64,000 bases of DNA from Rhodococcus ruber (GTDB taxonomy: Bacteria > Actinomycetota > Actinomycetes > Mycobacteriales > Mycobacteriaceae): assembly GCF_027270735.1 (NCBI RefSeq), contig NZ_JAPWIJ010000010.1, positions 124,001-188,000 on the forward strand. Reading direction: 5' to 3'. The notes beneath the pieces are model-generated. The model ran no database searches. It was given only the letters and a program-made list of their open reading frames with translations, and was not told the DNA's origin. Position numbers and translations under genes: made by a program. Shown piece by piece: positions 37,101 to 45,881 of the stretch (positions are counted from its first letter, which is position 1; every line of letters begins with the position of its first letter).

Positions 37101-37252
37101 CTGTTCCCGACGTCGGACGGCTGCCCGCCGGTCAGTTCTATGCAGCCGTGGAAGGCGCGGAGTTCCGGCGCACGGCCACTCCCCTGTGCCTGTCGTACCA
37201 CCCCAAGAGTCCACCGACCGAGGAAGAAGTCATCGAACTCGCACGTTACTGA
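34118..37252 (+). CDS. two-domain ATPase with C-terminal HerA/FtsK-like translocase domain
   Basis: The ATG at 34118 overlaps the preceding stop (GTG at 34115 or 34130 are alternatives) and gives 1044 residues. The N-terminal AAA/STAND-like ATPase has Walker A at about 71-78 (RGPAGSGKTHLLG) and Walker B near 250 (ILAIDQIDTL). The middle 350 residues are unassigned. The C-terminal domain has Walker A near 668-674 (AGSGSGKTVLIRR), Walker B Asp918-Glu919 (LFVMDEAQNFAP) and a Q-loop-like ATQAPKG, as in HerA/VirB4-type DNA translocases. Such proteins paired with nucleases are recurrent in antiphage defence. Whether this three-gene set matches a named system I cannot tell. Confidence 0.75.
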   Translation: MGSPVSTATDQIHALESVRLSWAPTPDDVWRSQSDVHVPGLHDRVFSDVMNAYADAEKSDDASPLGVVVRGPAGSGKTHLLGQVREEVQERGGYFFLIRLLDAAGFWRSTLMGMLDDLTRQSGRSGTSQLELMLMRMCDFGGMDDERRSKVLGKSMIDLDTLNDFVTAVYKVHPRHRRTSQHTLRALVLSIAPDPTVQDIGDAYLQSIDDVAPEEFEPWGIRRAELGHQGIAENISRLLAITGPTILAIDQIDTLVAQARTGSDKVAADAQEDKVVEHLAHGLMSLRETLPRTASVLSALSSAWDLIATRGTGPVKDRFRITQDLERIPSSEVGRLLLGRRLQACFREIGFVPPHATWPVARAAFEQAPDFTPRQLLIAVDRHIRHCLDTGEARELVDFRESSGPSEKPVLPPILQKEMDTLDSRYVELRSSADVSVPITGVTEDTVVPALLTAGLTAWIHEHQSSDDSLAQDPPPSGKPALHARLRHTVDTDTDDEEHWCFRAITSPNARAALARVEKAITAAGLNIDMPRRKLILIRNGDWPNGAKTEQTLAAFRRAGGVQTTMSDDDRRSLSAIGTLLAENSPALTSWLLARKPAHDVALFREILPAVSVVDDETALIAPETEVEEDARISTPEATIVVGSDVTTNAEVHIALEALRKHTAIFAGSGSGKTVLIRRLVEECALQGVSSIVLDINNDLARLGTPWPEDERTWPPGDESKSAAYLQDTDVVVWTPRKSAGRPLSFQPLPDFASVVGDPDEFDESVESAMAALAPAAGIKGGSEKATHREAVLRRAVDTFGRKGGRTLAEFVDLLEDLPEDVSEMRDALRIAAGLAENLKAAMTNDPMFAGAGTPVDPAVLLTPAPGKKARVSVINLSGLTTEEQKHNFVNQLQMGLFAWIKKNPAGDRPLGGLFVMDEAQNFAPADRTTSATRSTLALASQARKYGLGLVFATQAPKGLHNKIAGNASTQFYGLLNSPAQIDAAKEMARAKGGSVPDVGRLPAGQFYAAVEGAEFRRTATPLCLSYHPKSPPTEEEVIELARY

Positions 37253-37285
37253 CGGCGGGCGACCAACACTGGCACACTGGATTCG

Positions 37286-38614
37286 ATGAAAAACCTCGCT
37301 CGCGGGGAGAACTGCCCCGCTCCGTCCGGTCCCCTGACGGTGACGCTCGCCGCCTCGACCTCCGTCGATGTGTCCGCCCTGCTGCTGGGTTCGGACGGAC
37401 GTGTGCGTTCGGACGCTGATCTGGTGTTCTACAACCAACCCTCGGGTGCAGGCGTGGAGTACCAGCGAGCGTCATCCGGCCATCTCGTCCGGTTGGATCC
37501 GTCGGCGATTCCTCCCGATATAGAGACCGTCGCCATTGCGGCTTCGCTGGACGGCACCGGTCCGGCAACGTTCGCCGCCGCAGGCCCCACGTCGGTGACG
37601 GTCTCCGACGCGTCGGGGACTGCGCTGGTCGGGTTCGCAGCCGACGCTCTCGGGGACGAAAGCGCTTTGGTGTGCCTGGAGTTCTACCGGCGCGCAGAGC
37701 AGTGGAAGATCCGCGCTGTCGGCCAGGGCTATGCGGACGGGTTGGCCGGACTGGCCACCGCTTTCGGGATCAGTATCGAAGACGACGAGCAACCGCCGCT
37801 GCCGGAAGCATCGACGACAACCCCCACGCAGAACACCGAATCGCCCGTGAATTCACCTGTCCAACAAGGAGTTCTGGCCATGAGAAGCGAACTGTTCGCG
37901 CCCGCACACGCCGAGGTTCCCGGATCGGGCATCCAGAAGCAGGGCAGCAAGATGTGTCGGGTCGGCATGAACGGCGAGATCATGGCGCGGGCCGGCTCGA
38001 TGGTCGCGTACCAGGGCAATCTGCAGTTCGAGGCCAAGGGCTCTGGGGGTATAGGTCGAGCCCTCAAGCAAGCTTTGTCCGGCGAGGGCGTTCCGCTGAT
38101 GAAAGTGACGGGCCAGGGCGACCTGTTTCTCGCCAACGCAGCGCAGGACGTGCACCTGATCGACCTGGACGGCACCGATGGATTGACCATCAACGGCGCC
38201 AACGTCCTGGCCTTCGAGAGCTCACTGAGTTACGACATCAAGCGTGTCCAGGGTGCCGCTGCGGGTGGAAACGCGGGGTTCTTCAACTGCGTGTTCACCG
38301 GTCGGGGCCGAATCGCCATCACCACCGACGGAGTGCCGGTGGTGCTGAACGTCGATCAGCCCACGTTCGCCGACCCTCAAGCTGCGGTCGCGTGGTCGTC
38401 GTCCTTGCAGACACGGGTGAAGAAGAACGATTCGTTCGGGCTCGGCACGTTGATCGGCCGATCGACCGGAGAGAGGTTCACGCTGGAATTCGCCGGCCAG
38501 GGTTTCGTGGTGGTGCAGCCGTCAGAACAACCTCCAGGTGGACTGGTCGGCGGTACCGGCGGCGGTGAGCAGGCCGGGGTCGGCGGGGCGCTGGGCGGCT
38601 TGCTGGGCCGATGA
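37286..38614 (+). CDS. TerD-AIM24 fusion protein
   Basis: The 442-residue protein joins two domains. Residues 1-160 are a TerD-type stress domain (DVSALLLGSDGRVRSDADLV, VFYNQP, AVGQGYADGLAGL), a calcium-binding beta fold found in tellurite/stress resistance clusters. After a Pro/Thr/Glu linker (about 165-195), residues 200-430 form an AIM24-type beta-helix (PGSGIQKQGSKMCRVGMNGE, MKVTGQGDLFLANAAQD, GQGFVVVQPSEQPPGG) and a Gly-rich end. Role unknown; membrane-stress response is the usual suggestion. It is probably independent of the HerA operon, 33 bases upstream. Confidence 0.85.
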   Translation: MKNLARGENCPAPSGPLTVTLAASTSVDVSALLLGSDGRVRSDADLVFYNQPSGAGVEYQRASSGHLVRLDPSAIPPDIETVAIAASLDGTGPATFAAAGPTSVTVSDASGTALVGFAADALGDESALVCLEFYRRAEQWKIRAVGQGYADGLAGLATAFGISIEDDEQPPLPEASTTTPTQNTESPVNSPVQQGVLAMRSELFAPAHAEVPGSGIQKQGSKMCRVGMNGEIMARAGSMVAYQGNLQFEAKGSGGIGRALKQALSGEGVPLMKVTGQGDLFLANAAQDVHLIDLDGTDGLTINGANVLAFESSLSYDIKRVQGAAAGGNAGFFNCVFTGRGRIAITTDGVPVVLNVDQPTFADPQAAVAWSSSLQTRVKKNDSFGLGTLIGRSTGERFTLEFAGQGFVVVQPSEQPPGGLVGGTGGGEQAGVGGALGGLLGR

Positions 38615-38634
38615 GCCCGCGACCAGAACGCACA

Positions 38635-38665
38635 AATGCCCGCCCCCAGAATGGGAGCGGGCATT
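38635..38665. terminator. bidirectional hairpin terminator
   Basis: An inverted repeat AATGCCCGCCCCC / GGGAGCGGGCATT (one mismatch) with a five-base loop separates the plus-strand TerD-AIM24 gene from the convergent rpsQ. T-rich bases follow on the plus strand. It terminates the S10 unit on the minus strand. Confidence 0.85.
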
Positions 38666-38677
38666 TTCGTGCAGGTT

Positions 38678-38956
38678 CTACTTGGCCTTTTCGAGAACCT
38701 CGACCAGTCGCCAGTGCTTCGTGGCGGACAGCGGACGGGTCTCCATGAGCTGAACGCGATCGCCTACGCCGGCGTCGCCCTTCTCGTCATGTGCCTTGAC
38801 CTTGGTGGTACGACGGATGATCTTGCTGTAGAGGGGGTGCTTGACCCTGTCCTCGAGCTCGACCACGATCGTCTTTTCCATCTTGTCGGATACGACGTAG
38901 CCGATCCGGACCTTACGGTTGTTGCGCTCTTCAGTCACAGTGTTTTCCTCGCTCAT
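38678..38956 (-). CDS. rpsQ: 30S ribosomal protein S17
   Basis: A 92-residue OB-fold protein, with [20 protein letters not shown] and [20 protein letters not shown] as family segments. Its start overlaps the rpmC stop (ATGA). It is the last gene of the S10 unit; the usual next gene rplN is 7 kb away behind the second island. Confidence 0.98.
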   Translation of the reverse strand: MSEENTVTEERNNRKVRIGYVVSDKMEKTIVVELEDRVKHPLYSKIIRRTTKVKAHDEKGDAGVGDRVQLMETRPLSATKHWRLVEVLEKAK

Positions 38957-39198
38957 GCTGCGTCACCTGCTGTGTCCTCGGAAGGACCAGAGGCCAAGCC
39001 GAGCTCACGTTCGCGGAGCACCGTGTAGATACGCGCGATCTCGTGGCGCACCACGCGCAGTCGACGGTTGTTGTCCAACTGGCCGGTAGCCATCTGGAAA
39101 CGAAGGTTGAACAGCTCTTCCTTCGACTCACGCAGCTTGGTGACCAGCTCTTCACCGGTGAGCTCGCGGAGCTCTGCGGCTGGGGTTCCGGTAGCCAT
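38953..39198 (-). CDS. rpmC: 50S ribosomal protein L29
   Basis: An 81-residue two-helix protein, [20 protein letters not shown] near the start and the signature [19 protein letters not shown]. It overlaps rplP by one base and rpsQ by four. Confidence 0.97.
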   Translation of the reverse strand: MATGTPAAELRELTGEELVTKLRESKEELFNLRFQMATGQLDNNRRLRVVRHEIARIYTVLRERELGLASGPSEDTAGDAA

Positions 39199-39614
39199 CA
39201 GAACTGCTCCTCCCTGGTGATGATGCGTGCCTTGATGGGCAGCTTGTGGATGGCGCGAGTCAGTGCCTCACGCGCGATGGTCTCGTCGGGGTACGACAGC
39301 TCGAAGAGCACCCGGCCCGGCTTGACGTTCGCGATCCACCACTCGGGCGAACCCTTACCGGAACCCATGCGGGTCTCGGCAGGCTTCTTGGTGAGCGGAC
39401 GGTCCGGGAAGATGTTGATCCAGACCTTGCCGCCACGCTTGATGTGGCGAGTGATCGCGATACGAGCGGACTCGATCTGACGGTTGGTGATGTAGGCGGG
39501 CTCGAGAGCCTGGATGCCGTAGTCACCGAATGTCACCTGAGTTCCGCCCTTGGCGGCACCCGAACGCTTCGGGTGGTGCTGCTTGCGGTGCTTGACCCGG
39601 CGGGGGATCAACAT
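39198..39614 (-). CDS. rplP: 50S ribosomal protein L16
   Basis: A 138-residue protein, [20 protein letters not shown] onward, with the signature [21 protein letters not shown]16 organises the A-site and peptidyl-transferase region. It lies between rpsC and rpmC. Confidence 0.98.
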   Translation of the reverse strand: MLIPRRVKHRKQHHPKRSGAAKGGTQVTFGDYGIQALEPAYITNRQIESARIAITRHIKRGGKVWINIFPDRPLTKKPAETRMGSGKGSPEWWIANVKPGRVLFELSYPDETIAREALTRAIHKLPIKARIITREEQF

Positions 39615-39617
39615 GCG

Positions 39618-40845
<1,228 letters not shown>

Positions 40846-40849
<4 letters not shown>

Positions 40850-41127
40850 CGCCTCTTCGCCTTCCGGTCGTCCTTGATGTGACCCTTGAACGTGCGGGTC
40901 GGTGCGAACTCCCCGAGCTTGTGGCCGACCATGGAGTCGGACACGAACACCGGCACGTGCTTGCGACCGTCGTGGACGGCGAAAGTGTGACCGATGAAGT
41001 CGGGCAGGATTGTCGATCGACGGGACCAGGTCTTGATGACCTGCTTGGTTCCCTTGTCGTTCTGGACGTCAACCTTCGCGAGGAGGTGATCGTCTACGAA
41101 CGGGCCTTTCTTCAGGCTGCGTGGCAT
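40846..41127 (-). CDS. rpsS: 30S ribosomal protein S19
   Basis: The ATG at 41127 gives 93 residues starting [20 protein letters not shown]; the upstream in-frame codons are not conserved. Signatures [19 protein letters not shown] and [14 protein letters not shown] are present. It overlaps rplV and follows rplB by 13 bases. Confidence 0.98.
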
Positions 41128-41140
41128 TCTGAACTCCCTC

Positions 41141-41977
41141 CTAGCGCTTGTTCTTGCCGGTACGACGACGACGGACAATCAGCTTGTCGCTCGCCTTGTT
41201 CTTACGGGTACGGCCTTCCGGCTGTCCCCACGGGCTGACCGGGTGGCGTCCACCGGAGGTCTTGCCCTCGCCGCCACCGTGCGGGTGGTCGACCGGGTTC
41301 ATCACGACACCACGAACGGTCGGGCGCTTGCCCTTCCAGCGCATGCGGCCGGCCTTGCCCCAGTTGATGTTCGACTGCTCGGCGTTGCCGACCTCGCCGA
41401 CGGTTGCGCGGCAGCGCACGTCGACGCGACGGATCTCGCCGGACGGCATACGCAGTGTGGCGTAGGGGCCTTCCTTGCCGAGCAGCTGAATGCTCGCTCC
41501 AGCGGAACGGGCCATCTTTGCGCCACCGCCCGGACGGAGTTCGACCGCGTGGATGGTCGTACCCGTCGGGATGTTGCGCAAGGGCAGGTTGTTGCCGGGC
41601 TTGATGTCGGCGTTGGCACCCTGCTCGATCGGCGATCCCTGGGCGATGCCCTTGGGTGCGACGATGTAGCGCTTCTCGCCGTCTGCGAAGTGCAGCAGTG
41701 CGATGTTCGCGGTGCGGTTGGGGTCGTACTCGATGTGAGCGACCTTGGCCGGCACGCCGTCCTTGTCGTTGCGACGGAAATCGATGAGACGGTACGCACG
41801 CTTGTGACCGCCACCCTTGTGCCGGGTGGTGATACGACCGTGTGCGTTACGTCCACCGCGACCGTGCAGCGGGCGGATCAGCGACTTCTCGGGGGTCGAA
41901 CGCGTGATCTCAGCGAAATCGGACACGCTGGAGCCACGACGGCCCGGGGTTGTCGGCTTGTATTTACGGATTGCCAT
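41141..41977 (-). CDS. rplB: 50S ribosomal protein L2
   Basis: A 278-residue protein, [20 protein letters not shown] onward. The C-terminal signature [20 protein letters not shown] includes the His residue near the peptidyl-transferase centre. Lysine/arginine-rich tail ends GKNKR. Standard position between rplW and rpsS. Confidence 0.98.
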   Translation of the reverse strand: MAIRKYKPTTPGRRGSSVSDFAEITRSTPEKSLIRPLHGRGGRNAHGRITTRHKGGGHKRAYRLIDFRRNDKDGVPAKVAHIEYDPNRTANIALLHFADGEKRYIVAPKGIAQGSPIEQGANADIKPGNNLPLRNIPTGTTIHAVELRPGGGAKMARSAGASIQLLGKEGPYATLRMPSGEIRRVDVRCRATVGEVGNAEQSNINWGKAGRMRWKGKRPTVRGVVMNPVDHPHGGGEGKTSGGRHPVSPWGQPEGRTRKNKASDKLIVRRRRTGKNKR

Positions 41978-42016
41978 GAGTCTTCTCGTCCTCTATATCC
42001 GAAGAGTCCCAGTCGC

Positions 42017-42322
42017 TTACGCGACCGGACCTCCGAAGATCTCGATGGGCTTGCTGTCGGCGGAGAGCGTTACGAGCGCGCGCTTGGTGTCCTTGCGCTT
42101 GCCGTAACCGAACCGGGTCCGCTTACGCTTGCCCTGACGGTTCATCGTGTTGACGCTGGTCACGGTGACGTCGAAGATCTTCTCGACGGCAATCTTGATC
42201 TGCGTCTTGTTCGAGTCCGGGTGCACCAGGAACGTGTACGTGCCTTCTTCGATCAGTCCGTAGGACTTCTCGGAGATGACCGGTGCCAGCAAGATGTCGC
42301 GGGGATCGGCGATCGTGGTCAC
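42017..42322 (-). CDS. rplW: 50S ribosomal protein L23
   Basis: A 101-residue protein from a GTG overlapping the rplD stop (GTGA). Segments [20 protein letters not shown] and [20 protein letters not shown] are typical. L23 docks trigger factor and SRP at the tunnel exit. Confidence 0.98.
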   Translation of the reverse strand: MTTIADPRDILLAPVISEKSYGLIEEGTYTFLVHPDSNKTQIKIAVEKIFDVTVTSVNTMNRQGKRKRTRFGYGKRKDTKRALVTLSADSKPIEIFGGPVA

Positions 42323-42996
42323 TTGCTTGCCTCCTCGTTCTTTGCAGGCCCAGCGATGAAGGTGTTCAGCGCTTCCACGCTGAAAATGACGTCATCGGCG
42401 TTGAGCACGTCGTACGTGTTGAGCTGGTCGGGTGCGATGGGGTGCACGCCGTCCAGGTTCTGGACGCTCTTCCACGCTGCGGTGTCTTCGCGTCCGACGA
42501 CGAGCAGGACCTTCTTGCGGTCCGAGAGCTCGGCGAGGAACGTCTTCGCACCCTTGGTGGATGGAATCTGTCCGGCAACCAGTTCGGTGATCACGTGGAT
42601 CCGCTCGCTGCGCGCCCGATCGGAGAGGGCACCGCGCAAAGCGGCTGCCTTCATCTTCTTGGGAGTCCGCTGGCTGTAGTCGCGCGGCTGCGGTCCGTGA
42701 ACCGTGCCACCGCCGACGAACTGAGGAGCGCGGGTCGAGCCCTGACGGGCGCGGCCGGTTCCCTTCTGGCGGTACGGCTTCTTGCCACCGCCGCGAACCT
42801 CGCCACGAGTCTTCGTGGAGTGCGTTCCCTGGCGTGCCGCTGCGAGCTGCGCAATGACGACCTGGTGGAGGAGCGCGATGTTCGCGGGTGCGTCGAAGAT
42901 CGCCGACGGCAGATCGACGGTTCCGTTGGTCTTGCCACCGACCTCTTTGACGTCCAGCGTCAAGTTGGTTTCGGTCTTCTTGTCGAGGCTGGTCAT
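42319..42996 (-). CDS. rplD: 50S ribosomal protein L4
   Basis: A 225-residue protein with the tunnel-loop segment [20 protein letters not shown] near residue 70 and [20 protein letters not shown] near the C-terminus. Its start overlaps the rplC stop (ATGA) and its stop overlaps rplW. Confidence 0.98.
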   Translation of the reverse strand: MTSLDKKTETNLTLDVKEVGGKTNGTVDLPSAIFDAPANIALLHQVVIAQLAAARQGTHSTKTRGEVRGGGKKPYRQKGTGRARQGSTRAPQFVGGGTVHGPQPRDYSQRTPKKMKAAALRGALSDRARSERIHVITELVAGQIPSTKGAKTFLAELSDRKKVLLVVGREDTAAWKSVQNLDGVHPIAPDQLNTYDVLNADDVIFSVEALNTFIAGPAKNEEASK

Positions 42997-43658
42997 GCCC
43001 GTGCACCACCCTTCAATGCAGACTTGACGATCACGACGTTGCCGCGACGGCCCGGGATAGCTCCCTTGATCAGCAGCAGACCGTTTTCGCTGTCCACCTT
43101 GTGGACCGAGAGGTTCTGCGTGGTTACGCGATCGCCACCCATACGTCCGGACATGCGCATTCCCTTGAACACGCGGCCCGGAGTTGCGCAGCCACCGATG
43201 GATCCGGGGCGACGGTGCACAGCCTGTGCACCGTGGCTCGCGCCCTGACCCTTGAAGCCGTGACGCTTCATGGTTCCGGCGAAGCCCTTGCCCTTGCTGG
43301 TGCCGGTGACGTCGACGTATGCGCCGTCCTCGAACACTGCAGCGGTGAGCTCCTGTCCGACCTCGAACTGCGAGGCGTCGGCAACGCGGATCTCCACGAT
43401 GTGGCGACGCGGCGTGACACCTGCCTTCTCGAACTGGCCGGTGGTGGGCTTGTTCACCTTGCGGGGATCGATCGCACCGAATGCGACCTGGACGGCGCTG
43501 TAGCCGTCACGTTCCTGGGTGCGGATCTGGGTGACCACGTTGGGGCCTGCCTTGATCACGGTCACCGGAACGACGCGGTTGTTCTCGTCGAAGACCTGGG
43601 TCATTCCGAGCTTGGTGCCCAGAATTCCTGTCGCAGGCCGGTTCTTGTTATCAGTCAT
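42993..43658 (-). CDS. rplC: 50S ribosomal protein L3
   Basis: The ATG at 43658, with GGAGA eight bases upstream, gives 221 residues ([20 protein letters not shown]). A GTG at 43676 overlapping the rpsJ stop as GTGA is an alternative that would add six residues. The L3 signature [20 protein letters not shown] is present. L3 initiates 50S assembly. Confidence 0.96.
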   Translation of the reverse strand: MTDNKNRPATGILGTKLGMTQVFDENNRVVPVTVIKAGPNVVTQIRTQERDGYSAVQVAFGAIDPRKVNKPTTGQFEKAGVTPRRHIVEIRVADASQFEVGQELTAAVFEDGAYVDVTGTSKGKGFAGTMKRHGFKGQGASHGAQAVHRRPGSIGGCATPGRVFKGMRMSGRMGGDRVTTQNLSVHKVDSENGLLLIKGAIPGRRGNVVIVKSALKGGARA

Positions 43659-43672
43659 CGTTGTCTCCGCGC

Positions 43673-43978
43673 TCACTGGATGTTGACGTCGACACTGGCC
43701 GGGAGGTCGATGCGCATGAGCGCGTCCACCGTCTTCGGTGTCGGGTCGAGGATGTCAATGAGCCGCTTGTGAGTACGCATCTCGAAGTGTTCGCGCGAGT
43801 CCTTGTACTTGTGCGGCGAACGGATGACGCAGTACACGTTCTTTTCTGTCGGCAACGGCACCGGTCCGACGACGCGGGCACCCGTACGGGTGACCGTTTC
43901 GACGATCTTGCGCGCTGACGCGTCGATCGCCTCATGGTCGTAGGCCTTGAGCCTGATGCGGATCTTTTGTCCCGCCAC
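43673..43978 (-). CDS. rpsJ: 30S ribosomal protein S10
   Basis: From the GTG at 43978 this is the usual 101-residue S10 ([20 protein letters not shown]), with the NusE-type loop including [19 protein letters not shown]. Besides its ribosomal role it couples transcription and translation through NusB/NusG. It is the first gene of the S10 unit, 400 bases downstream of a predicted promoter. Confidence 0.97.
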   Translation of the reverse strand: MAGQKIRIRLKAYDHEAIDASARKIVETVTRTGARVVGPVPLPTEKNVYCVIRSPHKYKDSREHFEMRTHKRLIDILDPTPKTVDALMRIDLPASVDVNIQ

Positions 43979-44385
43979 GCTTAGTGTCCTTTTCTTGCCG
44001 CTTGGTCGTAGAACGGGCCGTTCGGCCTGCTCCACCTCGTCTGCACAGTCCCCGAGCCGGTGGAACCCACCGACCCGAACTGCCCTCGTGCACACACGAC
44101 AGTGAAAAACGTTGACGACCCAGGCGTGGCCTGCATCCGTTGCCGCTCTTCATCTGTCATGGTTCTCCGGTCCACGCGGTCGGGCGTGTCGCGATTCCGC
44201 TCATTCGTCTGCGCTGAAACTTTCGCTTCAACCATCCGTACCGAACGAAACCCGCACCGATCGAGCTGGTGTTCCGGACGCGCTCACGTGGAGCGCTGGT
44301 CTCATGTCTTGCTCAGCCGGCTCTGCAGCCGACTCACCTGGTTCAGGCCGCACGCAAGCGCGTCCCGTGTCCAGGCAACCCGACC

Positions 44386-44414
44386 AGTATGCCGCAGTCC
44401 GGGCGACAGATCAA
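44386..44414 (-). promoter_or_regulatory. predicted S10 operon promoter
   Basis: On the minus strand -35 TTGATC (44409-44414) and -10 CATACT (44386-44391) are 17 bases apart. The sequence around the expected start point, GGTCGGGTTGCC, shares GGTTGCC with the rplN and rpsH promoters. Confidence 0.65.
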
Positions 44415-44440
44415 CTCGGGGTCCGTCGATCGTCGTCGCG

Positions 44441-44464
44441 CTACCTTACCGAGCAGTAAGGTAG
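44441..44464 (+). promoter_or_regulatory. 9-bp palindrome directly before the hotdog gene
   Basis: CTACCTTAC and GTAAGGTAG are perfect inverted repeats separated by six bases, ending five bases before the ATG at 44469. The core TTAC-N6-GTAA resembles TetR-family operators. The right arm also holds the likely Shine-Dalgarno (AAGG), so the element could act as DNA operator or as an mRNA hairpin hiding the ribosome binding site. Confidence 0.6.
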
Positions 44465-44468
44465 CGCC

Positions 44469-44963
44469 ATGACCTCAGTCCAGAGCACCACGGGCGCAAC
44501 CTATCGCGCCTGGTCGAAGCTTCCCCACAACACTATCGGGTCCGCCGTGTTCTCCGTCGGCATGTGTCTCCGGGTCCCCTACTTCGCGTCCGTGCTGCCG
44601 CGGGTGGTGGCCCTCGAACCGGGTCGCTGCGAGGTGACGGCTCCGAAATGGTTCGGAATTCGGAACCACCTGGGTACCTTCCACGCCATCGCCGCATGCA
44701 ACCTCGCCGAGGTTGCGATGGGCATGCTCGCCGAGGCGACGGTGCCGACCTCGCACCGTTGGATCCCCAAATCGATGAACGTCCGATACCTGACGAAGGC
44801 AACCACGTCGCTCCGCGCGGTCGCCGAACTGGAGGAGGTTCCCGATTTCTCGACTGTGACCGACGGAGTCGAAGTCGTCGTGCCGGTGTCGATACGAGAC
44901 ACCGCAGGCGTCGAGGTGGTGCACGCAGACATCACGATCTGGGTTTCCTCCGCGGCCCATTGA
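44469..44963 (+). CDS. hotdog-fold protein, DUF4442 type (thioesterase-like)
   Basis: A 164-residue protein of the hotdog superfamily related to DUF4442 and PaaI-like acyl-CoA thioesterases. It contains KWFGIRNHLGTFHAIAACNL near residue 60, with the helix that packs against the sheet, and HRWIPKSMNVRYLTKATTSL near 97. The catalytic acid of active thioesterases is not obvious, so activity is uncertain. It is followed 12 bases later by the TyrA-like gene. Confidence 0.75.
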   Translation: MTSVQSTTGATYRAWSKLPHNTIGSAVFSVGMCLRVPYFASVLPRVVALEPGRCEVTAPKWFGIRNHLGTFHAIAACNLAEVAMGMLAEATVPTSHRWIPKSMNVRYLTKATTSLRAVAELEEVPDFSTVTDGVEVVVPVSIRDTAGVEVVHADITIWVSSAAH

Positions 44964-44975
44964 CATACTCGAACG

Positions 44976-45881
44976 ATGAACACGGTTCGGCAGTGGAAGT
45001 CCGATGACTCGGTGGTCGTGGTCGGCGGGTCAGGGGCCGTCGGCCGACTGATCGTCGACTTGCTGCGCGGGGATGGCATACCAGTGATGGTGGTCGACGT
45101 GCACGACAGCTCCGACGCCGCCGCTCCGGTCACGGTCGGAAACATCACCGCGCCCGACGACCGGCTCGCATCGGTACTGGCACGTGCTGCGACGGTGATT
45201 CTGGCGGTGCCCGAATCCGTGGCGTTGGCAGCAGACCTTTCGGCTGTACAGCCCGAGGCACTGGTGGTGGAGACCTTGTCGGTGAAATCCGGATTCGCGC
45301 GCCACGTGGATGCCACCGACCGCCTCGGTCCCACCGTAGGAATCAATCCGATGTTCGCCCCGTCGCTTGGAATGGCCGGCCGCCCGGTAGCCGCCGTCGT
45401 GCACCGCGAAGGCGCATCCGTGGACGCTTTTCTCGACAGAATCTCGCGATGGGGTGGCCGAGTCGTTCTTCTCGACGCCGCACGCCACGATCGCCTCGCC
45501 GCAGCGACGCAAGCTCTGACGCACGCCAGTGTGCTGGCGTTCGGGTTGGCACTGGCCGAACTCGACCTGCCGTTCGGGGACATCGCTGCCGTTGCACCTC
45601 CCCCACACGCAACGATGCTGGCGGTGCTCGCTCGCATCACGGGCGGCGAGCCCGAGGTCTATTGGGACGTACAAGCAGGCAATCCGCACGCCGCCGAGGC
45701 CAGAGCGGCACTGCGCCGCGCCACGCAAACACTGAACGAGGCGGTCGATTCCGGTTCCGAGGACCGGTTCGCGCGACTGTTGACCGAGGCAGAGTCCACG
45801 CTGGGAGGAAGCGGCGATCGCTATCGAGCCGTGTGTGCGGAGATGTTCGGTATCGTTCGAGGTAGTAGTGGAAACCGATGA
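44976..45881 (+). CDS. prephenate/arogenate dehydrogenase family protein
   Basis: This 301-residue TyrA-like protein would oxidatively decarboxylate prephenate or arogenate toward tyrosine. The NAD(P) loop is VVVVGGSGAVGRLI near residue 14. The segment GINPMFAPSLGMAGRPVA is typical, and HDRLAAATQALTHASV corresponds to the conserved HDxxxA...LTH element of the active site. There is no ACT domain. The stop overlaps the next gene (ATGA), so the two are co-translated; this could be a pathway-specific enzyme rather than the housekeeping TyrA. Confidence 0.82.
   Translation: MNTVRQWKSDDSVVVVGGSGAVGRLIVDLLRGDGIPVMVVDVHDSSDAAAPVTVGNITAPDDRLASVLARAATVILAVPESVALAADLSAVQPEALVVETLSVKSGFARHVDATDRLGPTVGINPMFAPSLGMAGRPVAAVVHREGASVDAFLDRISRWGGRVVLLDAARHDRLAAATQALTHASVLAFGLALAELDLPFGDIAAVAPPPHATMLAVLARITGGEPEVYWDVQAGNPHAAEARAALRRATQTLNEAVDSGSEDRFARLLTEAESTLGGSGDRYRAVCAEMFGIVRGSSGNR

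Larger units (their letters stand above)
43979..44468. other. divergent region between rpsJ and the hotdog gene
   Basis: A 490-base stretch without a supported gene. It holds the leftward S10 promoter with a leader of roughly 400 bases, and at its right end the palindrome that overlaps the translation start signals of the rightward gene. No L4-type leader hairpin as in E. coli was identified with confidence. Confidence 0.6.

Noticed and set aside
24000..38700. The islands as integrated phage, ICE or IS elements
   Set aside because: No integrase, transposase, relaxase, phage structural gene, terminal inverted repeat or flanking direct repeat was found.
44973..45640. A 350-codon minus-strand frame opposite the TyrA-like gene
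   Set aside because: Shadow frame rich in Ser/Thr/Arg with no motif; the plus-strand gene shows NAD-binding and active-site motifs.
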